Source: Niastella soli | GTDB lineage: Bacteria; Bacteroidota; Bacteroidia; Chitinophagales; Chitinophagaceae | DNA length: 64,000 nucleotides | Assembly: GCF_017742245.1 (NCBI RefSeq) | Contig: NZ_JAGHKO010000011.1 | Location: forward strand, 62,001 to 126,000 | Direction: 5' to 3' | In this document: in pieces, positions 16,142 through 26,376 of the stretch | Position numbering within the stretch: position 1 is the stretch's first letter | Layout of the letters: every line of letters begins with the position of its first letter | Notes under the pieces: generated by a model | Told to the model about the DNA's origin: nothing | The model's database searches: none | What the model saw: the letters and a program-made list of their open reading frames with translations, nothing else | Position numbers and translations under genes: made by a program

Positions 16142-18778
16142 TTACTTGTCAAATTCCACCTGCAGCATACAACCCTGACCGGGAGCTGAGTGAATATTGA
16201 CTTTCCCATTGAACACCTCTGCGCGGTTTATGATATTATTTAACCCAATCCCTTTACGTTTGGCGGCGGGATTGAACCCTTTGCCATTATCTATGATCAG
16301 GAGCGTCAGTTTTTTTCGATATTCTTTTATGTTGATGTCAATATGGCTGGCCTCCGCATATTTAAGGATATTACTCATTTGCTCCTGTACAATGCGGTAT
16401 AAGGTAAGCTTTAAGCCATTATCGAGTTTCGATTCATGAAAGCCGCTGTGATCAAAACAGATATCAATTTTCCGGGTTGCCCGAACATCTTTGATCATAT
16501 CATTGATGGTTTCAATGATGCCAATGTCAGTGGCGCTGGGTGATACCAGGGCGTGCGACAGTTTGCGGATCTCTTCTATAGCCAGATGAATATGTTCTGC
16601 TGCTTTGTTGGCGAACGTCTCCCGCTCCTCGTTTTCCTGTAATGAGGTTGACAGAAATAACCTGGCTGAGGCCAGGATCTGGTTTACGTTATCATGCAAT
16701 TCTTTCCCAATCTCCGATCTTTCCTGTTCCTGTGCATTTATCGTTGCGCGGGCAATCTGCCGCTGCTGATTCAACTTTACTTTCGCCAGTTCGGATTCCT
16801 GCTCATGCAATTTCTCTTCGGCCGCTTTTTGCTCGGTTATATCATATATAATACCGAACAACTTTTCTGGATCTCCCTGGTTATTTTTGATAAGGTGACC
16901 TTGCGAGCGAATGTTGCGGGTATCACCATCAGGACGAATGATCCGGATCTCAATATCAAATTCCCCACTGCCGTTCATTGTATTTTTTATGCTGCTCAAC
17001 AAATATTGCAGATCATCGGGATGAACAATAGTCATTTGGTTTTCTATCGTTGGCATTGTCTCTTCAGGTCTGAAGCCAAAAATTCGATACAGTTCATCTG
17101 ACCAGGTAGTTTGGTTTGTTTTCAAGTCAAATTCCCAACTGCCCAAAGAAGCCAGGTGCTCGGCCTGTTTCAATATATGCTGATTATGCAAGATCTTTAT
17201 TTCAGACAGCTTTCGTTCTGTACAGTCAATGCAAATGGAAAAATACCCGATCAATTCGCCCTGTTTATTGAATCGCGGTTGTGCCTGTATGGTAAACCAT
17301 ACCTTATGCCCCGATTTGGTATATATTAGAATTTCTGAATTATAGATACGGCCTTTTTTTCTATTTTCATTAAAGCCCTTTATAACTTGCTGATCGGTTT
17401 CGGGCCCATATAAAAAATCTTCCAACGCTCTGCCAATGACTTCTTTTAAGGTGTATTCCGTTATCCGGGTAAAAGCCGGATTGATCCATTCTATTTTTTT
17501 ATCTATGCCAACAACCACAATCGGGCAAACGGCTTCCCGGGCAATTTGTGACAGTTTTTTTAGCTTCCCCTCAGCTTTCTTTCTATCCGAAATGTCCTGG
17601 ACGAGGATGCTTATCCGGTCATCTCCGTTCAAATCTTTAAACCATACCGCAGAGAATTCACTGGGAAACTGTTCGCCGTTCTTTTTGATGCCGATTTGTT
17701 CCCCCCTTACATAACCAATTCTAAATCCTTTATCTACCAGATCGAGATACTGCTTGGTATGAAGGATCATGCCTTTGCGGCCTATCTTTTTAAACTCTTC
17801 CTCATTATAACCAAACATCTCACAGGCTTTTGCATTCATTTCCAGTATGGGACCACCGGGTATAGCCAAAACATAGCCAAACAGGCCACTATTCATAATG
17901 GCCCGGTATTTGGCTTGCTCCAGGTATATCGTTTGTTCCGACAACTTTTGCTGGGTGATATTCTGAAAAGTACCAAACAATTGTATGGTTTTGTTAAATA
18001 CCTGTTTGGGCTCGCCAATTGCCCGGACCCACTTTGGATTATTGAGGGTACCACAATCCAGTTCAAGATCGAAATGGGTTCCTTTATCAATAGCCTTTTG
18101 AATAGCCTGTTTCAACTGCAGGTAAGCTTCTTTGCCTACAAAAGAATGTACATCTTCCCAGTCAATGATAGTATACTTCGGCAGGTTCAGTAACTTATAC
18201 ATTCCATCTGTAAAGGAGAACTGATTTAATTGCACATCCAGCAACCAACCGCCTATACCGGCGGCCAGTTCGGTTTCGTCGAGCAGCTGTTTGTAGTTAT
18301 TGATTTCGGTAACATCAGTAATGCTCCCTATCATATAGCGGCCACCATCAGGTTTGGTGATCACCGTTAATTTGCAATTAGCCCCAAAAATATAACCATC
18401 TTTACTTTGAACAGGGAATTCTGCCTCGGCTGGCCGCGGGTTAGGGGACCCCATGGCCTCAGTGAATGTAAGTAAAGTACAATCGTGCTGAGGCTCGGGC
18501 ACCAGGGTTAAAAAGTATTTACCAATTAGCTCATCGCGCTCATATCCCAGAATTCGGCAAAAACTGTTGTTCATGTCAAAAATGAATCCTTCCCTGTCGG
18601 CAAAAAGTATTCCTACATCCAGGGAATTGAGCACTGGGCTGAGCTGCGGATTGTTTGTACTGCGTATAACAGGAGCCTTCTCCTTTTTATATTTGGGCTG
18701 TGCGCGCATATAAGACATTTTTACTGCTACCGGCACGGCGGTGCAGTGTAATACATCAAGAGTTGAAAGGTCAATCAA
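16142..18778 (-). CDS. Orphan multi-PAS sensor histidine kinase (NarX-like kinase core)
   Basis: This 878-residue protein has no clear signal peptide or membrane segment. It holds about five PAS/PAC modules in series (starting near SLDVGILFADREGFIFDMNN, then at about 170, 290, 410 and 540), shown by FCRILGYERDELIGKYF, GFRPEETMPTIENQMTIVHPDD and similar pieces. The kinase core is of the HisKA_3 type, with H695 in EIGKELHDNVNQILA, followed by a HATPase with IIDNGKGFNPAAKRKGIGLNNI. Such kinases usually phosphorylate LuxR-type regulators, but none is adjacent. Methionine 22 (MSYMRAQ) is an alternative start. The long PAS chain suggests integration of several cytoplasmic signals, such as redox or light; the ligands cannot be read from sequence. 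Confidence 0.9.
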   Translation of the reverse strand: MIDLSTLDVLHCTAVPVAVKMSYMRAQPKYKKEKAPVIRSTNNPQLSPVLNSLDVGILFADREGFIFDMNNSFCRILGYERDELIGKYFLTLVPEPQHDCTLLTFTEAMGSPNPRPAEAEFPVQSKDGYIFGANCKLTVITKPDGGRYMIGSITDVTEINNYKQLLDETELAAGIGGWLLDVQLNQFSFTDGMYKLLNLPKYTIIDWEDVHSFVGKEAYLQLKQAIQKAIDKGTHFDLELDCGTLNNPKWVRAIGEPKQVFNKTIQLFGTFQNITQQKLSEQTIYLEQAKYRAIMNSGLFGYVLAIPGGPILEMNAKACEMFGYNEEEFKKIGRKGMILHTKQYLDLVDKGFRIGYVRGEQIGIKKNGEQFPSEFSAVWFKDLNGDDRISILVQDISDRKKAEGKLKKLSQIAREAVCPIVVVGIDKKIEWINPAFTRITEYTLKEVIGRALEDFLYGPETDQQVIKGFNENRKKGRIYNSEILIYTKSGHKVWFTIQAQPRFNKQGELIGYFSICIDCTERKLSEIKILHNQHILKQAEHLASLGSWEFDLKTNQTTWSDELYRIFGFRPEETMPTIENQMTIVHPDDLQYLLSSIKNTMNGSGEFDIEIRIIRPDGDTRNIRSQGHLIKNNQGDPEKLFGIIYDITEQKAAEEKLHEQESELAKVKLNQQRQIARATINAQEQERSEIGKELHDNVNQILASARLFLSTSLQENEERETFANKAAEHIHLAIEEIRKLSHALVSPSATDIGIIETINDMIKDVRATRKIDICFDHSGFHESKLDNGLKLTLYRIVQEQMSNILKYAEASHIDINIKEYRKKLTLLIIDNGKGFNPAAKRKGIGLNNIINRAEVFNGKVNIHSAPGQGCMLQVEFDK

Positions 18779-19074
18779 ATGTCAGCATCATAAGGCGCTT
18801 ATTCAGGAATAGGTTGAAGGCATTCCCGGTTTACAGGAATGCAGAAGGAGGCAGGATTTTGATCCCTGTTGGTAGCAACTCACTTTGAATTGTAACTAAT
18901 TAAATTTACAATTTTATTTAAACTTAAGTTGAAATTATTGTGCCCCGCCGGATGTTTTATGAGGTGAATAGGAAGTTTTGGCCGTTATTTCCATGGAAAT
19001 ACATTTTGTAGGCGGTAGGGGAAAGGGGCGCCATTCACGAAAACCCCATATGTATATTCCTTTAAATTTACTTA

Positions 19075-19102
19075 TTTTAGACAATTAATAAAGTGTCTAA
19101 AA
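19075..19102 (+). promoter_or_regulatory. Inverted repeat over the sigma-factor start codon
   Basis: The exact 9-bp arms TTTTAGACA (19075-19083) and TGTCTAAAA (19094-19102) are separated by 10 bases, with centres 19 bp apart. The right arm covers the GTG start of the ECF sigma gene (19093). It could be a repressor site or an mRNA hairpin that hides the start. The rest of the 18779-19092 gap shows only A+T-rich promoter-like sequence. Confidence 0.4.
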
Positions 19103-19722
19103 CATCCGGAACATATTGCGAACAAAGTGTGACCCTACGATTGCAAAAGGGCGATAGTGATGCATTTCTGGAATTGTACAACCAATACCATCAGCCACTT
19201 TATCATTACGTACTTCGTTTTGTTAAATCGCCTGCTATTGCTGAAGATATTTTGCAGGACGTATTCCTCAAAATATGGGAGATCAGGACCCGGATCAACC
19301 CTGACCTTTCTTTCAAATCTTACCTGTACCGGATCTGCCGGAACAGTGTTTTTAAGCTTTTAAAAAAGATTGCCGTCGACGAAAACCTGCGGGTGCAGGT
19401 TTTTCAACAGTTTGCGCAATCGGTTGCGGATGCTGACCTGAAAGTTTTATGGCAACAATATGAAACACTTTTACAGGCTGCTTTCAATCGACTGCCACCC
19501 CAGCGCCAGAAAGTGTTCAGGCTTTGCCGGGAAGAAGGAAAGACCTATGAACAGGTTGCTGCAGAACTGGGTATCTCCCGCAATACCGTAAAAGAACATA
19601 TGGTATTGGCCATGAAACTCATCAGGGAACATCTTGATCAATTTGGCGATAACCCCACTCACTTTATATTTTTGCTATTTCTTATTAAAGAGATCCCCGC
19701 TACCTTCACCAGTTTGTCATGA
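19093..19722 (+). CDS. ECF sigma factor of the Bacteroidota FecI-like group
   Basis: This 209-residue protein has sigma region 2 (YHYVLRFVKSPAIAEDILQDVFLKIWE, about 36-62) and region 4 (LPPQRQKVFRLCREEGKTYEQVAAELGISRNTVKEHMVLAMK, about 137-178). The start codon is GTG at 19093; no in-frame ATG precedes the conserved core. It directs RNA polymerase to the downstream susC/susD genes when released by the FecR-like anti-sigma factor 62 bp downstream. Sigma, anti-sigma, SusC with STN domain, and SusD follow in the usual trans-envelope signalling order. An exact inverted repeat overlaps the start codon. Confidence 0.92.
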   Translation: MSKTSGTYCEQSVTLRLQKGDSDAFLELYNQYHQPLYHYVLRFVKSPAIAEDILQDVFLKIWEIRTRINPDLSFKSYLYRICRNSVFKLLKKIAVDENLRVQVFQQFAQSVADADLKVLWQQYETLLQAAFNRLPPQRQKVFRLCREEGKTYEQVAAELGISRNTVKEHMVLAMKLIREHLDQFGDNPTHFIFLLFLIKEIPATFTSLS

Positions 19723-19784
19723 CCTGATTTTTTTTTCTCAGGCACCCACCCATATCCCTCAATTGAGGATATTATATATTGATT

Positions 19785-20981
19785 ATGCCGGAAACTAAAG
19801 AATACTATAGCCAGCTTTTAGCTGACTACCTGAATAATTCCTGCACACCCCAACAGGTGGAGGAGTTGATGCAATGGCTTCAACAGGATGCTGCCAATCG
19901 TGTGTTATTGCAGCTGCTTCAGGCTGAATTTAATAAAGCTATGGAAACGGACGTGGAAGTACCTGCTGAGCTCAGCAACCGACTGCAGGCCCGTTTAATT
20001 ATGGCTGTTCAACCACCTCCATCCAGGTCGTATAAACTATTTTATCGGGCAGCGGCTGCTGCGATCCTTGTGCTGATGCTGGGCGCTGGCTGGTTTTACC
20101 TGCAGAAAAAAGGAGTGGTAAAAAAGGGCTCCCCTGATACTGCTTCCACCCGGCCTGTTCAAATCCCGAAAATAAAAAAGGGGGGCGCATTTATAACGCT
20201 GGCTAACGGTGAGCAGATTGAATTGGATAAAATAGGAAATGGCCCGTTGAGCGGTCACGATAATATTATAAAACTGGCTAATGACCGTATTACATATGAT
20301 ACTGCATTAAACCCCAATACCGGCACTACTTATCATACATTAACTGTTCCGCGGGGAATTAAAATGATGCAGATCTCCCTGGCTGATGGAACGCTGGTGT
20401 GGCTGAATACCGGTTCCTCAATAAAATATCCCACCAGTTTTACCGGCAATGAAAGAAGGGTTGAATTGACAGGGGAGGCCTATTTTGATGTAAAGCATGA
20501 TGCTGCTAAACCCTTTGCCGTTCGTACAAAAGATATTACCGTAAATGTGTTAGGTACCCGGTTCAATGTAAGCGCTTATGACGATGACGAACAATGTAAT
20601 GTTGTGTTGGAAAAAGGAAGCGTGGCCTTAAGTGCTAAAGGCGCTACCGGGATACTTACAAAACAGCTGGTGCCTGGTAATTTGGCCAGCTTTAAGCCAG
20701 GTGGGGAGCGTATAGCCATAGCAGCTGTCAATACGGAAGAGTATGTGTCGTGGAAAATGGGATACCTCCTGTTTAAACAAGTGCCATTGGAGCAGATCGT
20801 GAAGCGGGTTTCCAGGTATTATGATATTCAAATTAACACGAGTGAGCTTGCCCATAGTGATGAGACATTTTCGGGAAGACTCGATCTGCAAAATAACATC
20901 ACCGCCGTGATGGACCTGGTGTGCCTTGGTACTTCCTATATCTATTTACCAAAAGAACAAAAACTGGCTTTAAAAAAATAA
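19785..20981 (+). CDS. FecR-family anti-sigma factor (DUF4974)
   Basis: The product of about 398 residues has a cytoplasmic N-terminus that would hold the sigma factor, one membrane segment (AAAAILVLMLGAGWFYL, about 87-103), a periplasmic FecR domain (LTVPRGIKMMQISLADGTLVWLN; ELTGEAYFDVKHDAAKPFAV) and a C-terminal DUF4974 domain (LLFKQVPLEQIVKRVSRYYDIQI; FSGRLD) that should touch the STN domain of SusC. I chose ATG 19785; an upstream in-frame TTG at 19779 has a better-placed GAGG and remains possible. Gaps are 62 bp from the sigma gene and 37 bp to susC. Confidence 0.92.
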   Translation: MPETKEYYSQLLADYLNNSCTPQQVEELMQWLQQDAANRVLLQLLQAEFNKAMETDVEVPAELSNRLQARLIMAVQPPPSRSYKLFYRAAAAAILVLMLGAGWFYLQKKGVVKKGSPDTASTRPVQIPKIKKGGAFITLANGEQIELDKIGNGPLSGHDNIIKLANDRITYDTALNPNTGTTYHTLTVPRGIKMMQISLADGTLVWLNTGSSIKYPTSFTGNERRVELTGEAYFDVKHDAAKPFAVRTKDITVNVLGTRFNVSAYDDDEQCNVVLEKGSVALSAKGATGILTKQLVPGNLASFKPGGERIAIAAVNTEEYVSWKMGYLLFKQVPLEQIVKRVSRYYDIQINTSELAHSDETFSGRLDLQNNITAVMDLVCLGTSYIYLPKEQKLALKK

Positions 20982-21018
20982 ATGCGATATAACCAAATTT
21001 GTAACTAACTGCTAACGT

Positions 21019-24000
21019 ATGAAAATTAATTGCTGCAAACGTCCTGGTCGGGGACGTTCCAACCTGCTATTTTTAAAGATCAAGTTCACCGTTTTTCTAC
21101 TATTCCTGGGCATGTTGAGTGTGTCGGCAACAACTTATTCTCAGAATACCCGGGTTGATCTTAATCTGAAGGATGCCACCTTGCCTGAATTATTTGATGC
21201 CATACAAAAGCAAACGGATTATCTTATTTTTTACCGGGACAAATTGCTGAAAAAGGAACTGAGAAAAACGGTCCATTTTGAATTAAAGAACGCGGCTGTT
21301 GCGGATGTGCTTACCCTTGCACTGGCCGAAACCGGGTTGACCTATACTGTTAATGGCAGACAGATAATCATTACTCCTAAAGAGGAGGCAACTACCGGTG
21401 TCCTCCAACGCGACTCTTCTATCGAGGGGATTCAGCTAGTTGATCCACCGAAAGCCGCAATTACTACTGTTACCAACCGACGCGATACCTCACTGGCCAT
21501 CAGGGGCCGGGTGTATGATACGCATGAACCGCCTGTTGCGCTTTCCGGGGTTACCATCACGGTTAAAGGCACATCGGTTAGTGCTACTACAGATGCCGAT
21601 GGATATTTTAGTATCAGGGTCAGCAAATATGAGGTGCTTGTTTTCTCAAGGGTCAGTTTCAAACCTGTTGAATATACTGTTTCGAAAAGCGACAATGCAC
21701 TTAATATTTCAATGAAGGAAGTGGTGAACGACCTGGAACAGATCGTAGTGGTTGGTTTGTCGGAACAAAAAAAGAAACACATTGCCAGTTCGGTTGCCAC
21801 CCTGGATGTTTCTTCGAATATAACCGGAAAACCTATAACTACCTTATCACAAAGTTTGCAGGGTGGGGTTACGGGATTACAGGTAACACAAAGTTCCGGC
21901 TTGCCGGGCGGGGATGCTGCTGCCATAAAGATCAGGGGCATCAGTACATTGGGTAATTCCGATCCGTTGGTACTGGTAGATGGCATTCCCATGGATATGA
22001 ACTACATCGACCCGGTGACCGTTCAAAGCGTTACGGTGCTGAAAGATGCAGCCGCCGCTGCCATTTATGGAGCCCGGGCTGCCAACGGCGTAATTGTCGT
22101 TACTACAAAAAGGGGTATTCCGGGTAAGGTATCTGTTACCTACGATGGGTATGTAGGGATACAATCGCCCGCCTGTTTGCCAAAGGTGGTAGAGGCGCCT
22201 GAATATATGCGCATGTACAACGATGCGCAGGTAAATGCCGGAAAAGCACCTTCTTATTCCGATAGTGATATTGTAAATACCATTAATGGGGTTGATCCGG
22301 TGCGTTATCCCAATACCAACTGGATCGATGAAGTGATAGATCAGCAAGCACCGCTCACCAGCCATTCGCTTGCCGTGAGTGGCGGTAATAACGTGGCCCG
22401 TTTTGCATTGACCGGTAATTATCTGTATCAGAAAGGGATGCTGCCAATAAACAATACCGGCAGGTTTAATATCAGGGCCAATACTTCTGTTACGCTTAGT
22501 AAGAATTTTACCGTTAACCTCGATATGCTGGCCATTAAAAGAAATGTACTTACGCCTAACCGTACGGCAGGTAACAATGGTAATCGTTTGCTTGAAGATA
22601 TTTACCGGGTCCCACCTACCATCTTACCCAAATATCCCAAAGTGGATGGAAGGATCATTTACGGTCGGTATGTAGATATCGTTAACCCCGTAGCATATGC
22701 TGAAAGAGGTGGACAGCGTAAATTTGAAAGCGGACAAACCAGTATTAATCTTCAGCCCAAATGGCGGGTAATACCAGGGTTGAATCTACGCGGCCAGTTC
22801 AGTTTCCGATTGAACAGCGACGTTACCCGGGATACCCGCAATACGTACAATTTTTTTGATTACTACACCGGCCAGCTGTTACAAACCTGGACGATGCAGC
22901 GTGCTGTGTCTTCTGCGCGCACTACCTATTATTACCTGGGCGCCAATGCCGATTATACCCTTACCCGCGGCAACCATATGATCTTTGCCATGGCCGGATA
23001 TTCTCAGGAAGAAACCAATTCAGGCGACTGGGATGTGTCCTCCCTGATCTCTGCCTATGCAAAGCTGAATTATTCTTACAAAAATAAATACCTGTTTGAA
23101 GGTACCGTACGCACCGATGGTTCTTCGCGGTTCAGTCCGAATAACAGATTTGGCTATTTCCCTTCGGTTGCACTTGGGTGGAATGTGCATAATGAGAACT
23201 TCCTGAAAAATGTAGGGTTTATAAATAATTTCAAACTAAGGGCTTCCTACGGTTACCTGGGTAATGAAAATATCGGGTTGTACAAATACCAAACGTTGAT
23301 CAATTCTTCCAGCGGCGTTGAAACAACATATGGCAATCCCGATATCACCTGGGAAACGGTGCATATGGCAGATGCCGGCGCCGATATAGGATTGTTCAAT
23401 GGTAAGCTGGAATTCATTGTAGATTATTATAATAAAACAACCAATAACATTATTCTGAATCCTGCCTTGCCGTTGGTTGGTGGGTTTGAAGGTGAGGTGC
23501 CGGTGAATGCGGGTAAAGTGGAGAACAAAGGATGGGAGGTGTCGATGAATTACAATAGCAAGGTGGGGAAGAATGCAAGCATCTCTATACGTCCCGGCGT
23601 TTCATACAATACCAACACCATTTTAAGTCTGGTGGCCGGCCCCTATATAAATTCAACAAGCACTACCATCAACCAGGAGGGCAGTAGTATTGGCAGTTTG
23701 TATGGTTATAAAACTGATGGACTTTTACAGGCAGATGATTTTGATAACACCGGTAAGTCGAAGGTGCCGGTTTTACCCAATGCAGCGCCAGGCGATATTA
23801 AATACCTTGACCTGAGTGAAGATGGGGAGATCAACGCAAAAGACCAGACTATCCTTGGCAATCCGGTCCCTCAATTGAACTACTTCTCCAACTTCAGGAT
23901 CTCCTATAAAAAAATAGACCTTGAATTTTTATTACAGGGCACGGGTAGAAGCAATGCCGTATTGTTGGATATGTTCGCTTTACCGCTGGACCTAAGTAAA

Positions 24001-24345
24001 GATGGCGGTGTTCCTACAAAATATTACGCAGCCAATTACTGGACGCCTGAAAGGACCGGTGCGCGCTATCCCCGCTTATCAACCGCCCCGGCAAATAATA
24101 AATTATCATCAGATTTCTGGTTTCAGAACGGGGCCTATGTGCGGGTAAAATTCATCCAGCTGGGTTTGGACCTTACCTCTTCTTTTATCAGGCGTACGGG
24201 CATCAACTCTATGCGGATGTACCTCAATGCCCAGAACCCGCTCACGTTTACCAGGCTTAAATTAACCGATCCTGAAAGCCGGGGTAATCAATGGACATAT
24301 GGTATTATGAAAACGTACACTATTGGTTGTAACATTCAATTTTAA
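21019..24345 (+). CDS. SusC/RagA TonB-dependent transporter with STN signalling domain
   Basis: This 1108-residue protein has a signal peptide ending near TTYSQ, an STN domain (VDLNLKDATLPELFDAIQKQ and on, about 47-120), a carboxypeptidase-regulatory-like domain (GRVYDTHEPPVALSGVTITV), a plug (LSQSLQGGVTGLQVTQSSG; PLVLVDGIPMDM; QSVTVLKDAAAAAIYGARA) and a barrel ending in MKTYTIGCNIQF. The STN domain is what distinguishes transducers that signal through a FecR-like anti-sigma factor, and exactly that pair lies upstream. It therefore both imports a ligand and induces its own operon. The ligand is unknown; no glycosidase gene is in the operon. It is followed 11 bp later by susD. Confidence 0.95.
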   Translation: MKINCCKRPGRGRSNLLFLKIKFTVFLLFLGMLSVSATTYSQNTRVDLNLKDATLPELFDAIQKQTDYLIFYRDKLLKKELRKTVHFELKNAAVADVLTLALAETGLTYTVNGRQIIITPKEEATTGVLQRDSSIEGIQLVDPPKAAITTVTNRRDTSLAIRGRVYDTHEPPVALSGVTITVKGTSVSATTDADGYFSIRVSKYEVLVFSRVSFKPVEYTVSKSDNALNISMKEVVNDLEQIVVVGLSEQKKKHIASSVATLDVSSNITGKPITTLSQSLQGGVTGLQVTQSSGLPGGDAAAIKIRGISTLGNSDPLVLVDGIPMDMNYIDPVTVQSVTVLKDAAAAAIYGARAANGVIVVTTKRGIPGKVSVTYDGYVGIQSPACLPKVVEAPEYMRMYNDAQVNAGKAPSYSDSDIVNTINGVDPVRYPNTNWIDEVIDQQAPLTSHSLAVSGGNNVARFALTGNYLYQKGMLPINNTGRFNIRANTSVTLSKNFTVNLDMLAIKRNVLTPNRTAGNNGNRLLEDIYRVPPTILPKYPKVDGRIIYGRYVDIVNPVAYAERGGQRKFESGQTSINLQPKWRVIPGLNLRGQFSFRLNSDVTRDTRNTYNFFDYYTGQLLQTWTMQRAVSSARTTYYYLGANADYTLTRGNHMIFAMAGYSQEETNSGDWDVSSLISAYAKLNYSYKNKYLFEGTVRTDGSSRFSPNNRFGYFPSVALGWNVHNENFLKNVGFINNFKLRASYGYLGNENIGLYKYQTLINSSSGVETTYGNPDITWETVHMADAGADIGLFNGKLEFIVDYYNKTTNNIILNPALPLVGGFEGEVPVNAGKVENKGWEVSMNYNSKVGKNASISIRPGVSYNTNTILSLVAGPYINSTSTTINQEGSSIGSLYGYKTDGLLQADDFDNTGKSKVPVLPNAAPGDIKYLDLSEDGEINAKDQTILGNPVPQLNYFSNFRISYKKIDLEFLLQGTGRSNAVLLDMFALPLDLSKDGGVPTKYYAANYWTPERTGARYPRLSTAPANNKLSSDFWFQNGAYVRVKFIQLGLDLTSSFIRRTGINSMRMYLNAQNPLTFTRLKLTDPESRGNQWTYGIMKTYTIGCNIQF

Positions 24346-24356
24346 TTCGACACAGT

Positions 24357-25949
24357 ATGAGATCCCTTACGCTTATTATATCGTTTGTTGCCGGAACAAT
24401 TCTCCTTTCCGGTTGTAAAAAATTCCTGGAACATGATCATCCCACCAGTATTTCAGATGAAGAATGGTGGAACACCTCTGCCGATGCTACCAATGCGCTT
24501 AATTCGGTTTATGTAGGAGTGCCCGACGGTTCATCTGGCCGGCAGTTGATGTTTTTATCTGCTTTAAGCGACGAAGCGGTTGCCCGTCAAAGTACGCGCG
24601 GTGATTACGAATCGTATGTAAAAGGAATACAAAATCCCACCTGGGATGTTGGCGCTGGTATTTGGGAGGATGATTTTAAAGACATCCGGCGTGCCTGCCG
24701 CTTTCTGGAAAATGTTGACCGCTGCTTTATGGATGACTCACTGAAAACCCGATACAAATATGAAGCAAGGGCATTGCGGGCCTATTATCATATGGAGCTG
24801 ATGATGTTTTTTGGCGGTATTCCTGTTATAACAACATCGGTAACGCCTGCTGAAAGTTATCTGGAACGGAAAGCGGAAACAGAAGTATATGATTTTATTG
24901 TAAGCGAGCTTACAGACTGCGCCAATCACCTGCCAGCTACTTATACAAACGCCGATCTGAAAAGGATCTCGGCAGGCACCTGCTGGTCGTTGATCAGCCG
25001 GCTTGCGTTATTCTATAAAAATTATGAGGTGGCAAAAGAGGCTGCCAGAAAGGTGATCGACCTGGGTGTGTATGAATTATATAAGACTACTTCAAACCCA
25101 AAGAACAGTTATGCTGATCTTTTTCTGTACACCGGTGAAGTAAATAAGGAAAGAATATTCTTCAGGGAGAATACCAGCGGGGGCAACCAATGGAATACGT
25201 TTGCCCCTATGGGTGTGGGTGGGAAAACAGTTATTTCTCCAACCGCAGCAGTGGTGAATAATTATGAAACCAAACAGGGAAAAACGATCTGGGAGTTGGG
25301 GGCCGATTCGGCTGCTATTTATCAAAAAGATCCCAATTACAAAAACAACCGCGATCCGCGTTTGATCGCTTCCATATTGTTGCCTGGCCAAACCTATTCC
25401 TCTTATGTGTTGAAGCCGTTTGATGCGGCACAAAGCAACCTCGACCGGCTGGGTGCACAAAATGCAACGGCTACAGGTTTTTGGGTAAATAAATACCTCG
25501 ACCCCAAGGATCGCACCGGAACACGGACCCTCGATTATATGATCATCCGCTATGCGGAAATATTGCTCAACTATGTGGAGGCATTGGTGGAGCTGGACAA
25601 ATGGAGTGATCCCGATGTAGTGAAATACCTGAACGACATTCGCGCCCGCGCCACCATGCCGCCTGTAGATGTTGCAAAATATAATACAAAGGAAAAACTG
25701 CGGGAACTGGTACGCCGGGAACGGCAATCAGAGCTTGCTTTTGAGGGCGGCCGCTTTTATGATATCCGTCGTTGGGGCATTTTAGGCAATGTCATGAATG
25801 GGCAGGTATATGGAGCTATTGACCCCGCCACCAATCAACCGGTAAAAGTAGAAGTGCGGTCCTGCAATGTAGCCCGGGATTTTCGCTGGCCGGTGCCACA
25901 AAGGGAGATACTTGCGAATACACATATGGCGCAGAATGATCTGTATTGA
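24357..25949 (+). CDS. SusD/RagB-family lipoprotein
   Basis: This 530-residue lipoprotein has lipobox LSGC (cysteine at about residue 20). SusD signatures include NALNSVYVGVPDG, ALRAYYHMELMMFFGGIPVIT, CWSLISRLALFYKNYEVAKEAA, and near the C-terminus DYMIIRYAEILLNYVEALVEL and RRERQSELAFEGGRFYDIRRWG. It forms the surface lid of the upstream SusC. It is the last gene of the sigma/anti-sigma/susC/susD operon; a repeat-filled non-coding stretch follows. Confidence 0.95.
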   Translation: MRSLTLIISFVAGTILLSGCKKFLEHDHPTSISDEEWWNTSADATNALNSVYVGVPDGSSGRQLMFLSALSDEAVARQSTRGDYESYVKGIQNPTWDVGAGIWEDDFKDIRRACRFLENVDRCFMDDSLKTRYKYEARALRAYYHMELMMFFGGIPVITTSVTPAESYLERKAETEVYDFIVSELTDCANHLPATYTNADLKRISAGTCWSLISRLALFYKNYEVAKEAARKVIDLGVYELYKTTSNPKNSYADLFLYTGEVNKERIFFRENTSGGNQWNTFAPMGVGGKTVISPTAAVVNNYETKQGKTIWELGADSAAIYQKDPNYKNNRDPRLIASILLPGQTYSSYVLKPFDAAQSNLDRLGAQNATATGFWVNKYLDPKDRTGTRTLDYMIIRYAEILLNYVEALVELDKWSDPDVVKYLNDIRARATMPPVDVAKYNTKEKLRELVRRERQSELAFEGGRFYDIRRWGILGNVMNGQVYGAIDPATNQPVKVEVRSCNVARDFRWPVPQREILANTHMAQNDLY

Positions 25950-25990
25950 GTTGACGGGTTGACCAGTTTATGAGGGAGACGGTTGATATT

Positions 25991-26335
<345 letters not shown>

Positions 26336-26376
26336 TTTTAAATTCCAATAACAATTAAAAAACAAACAGTATATAA

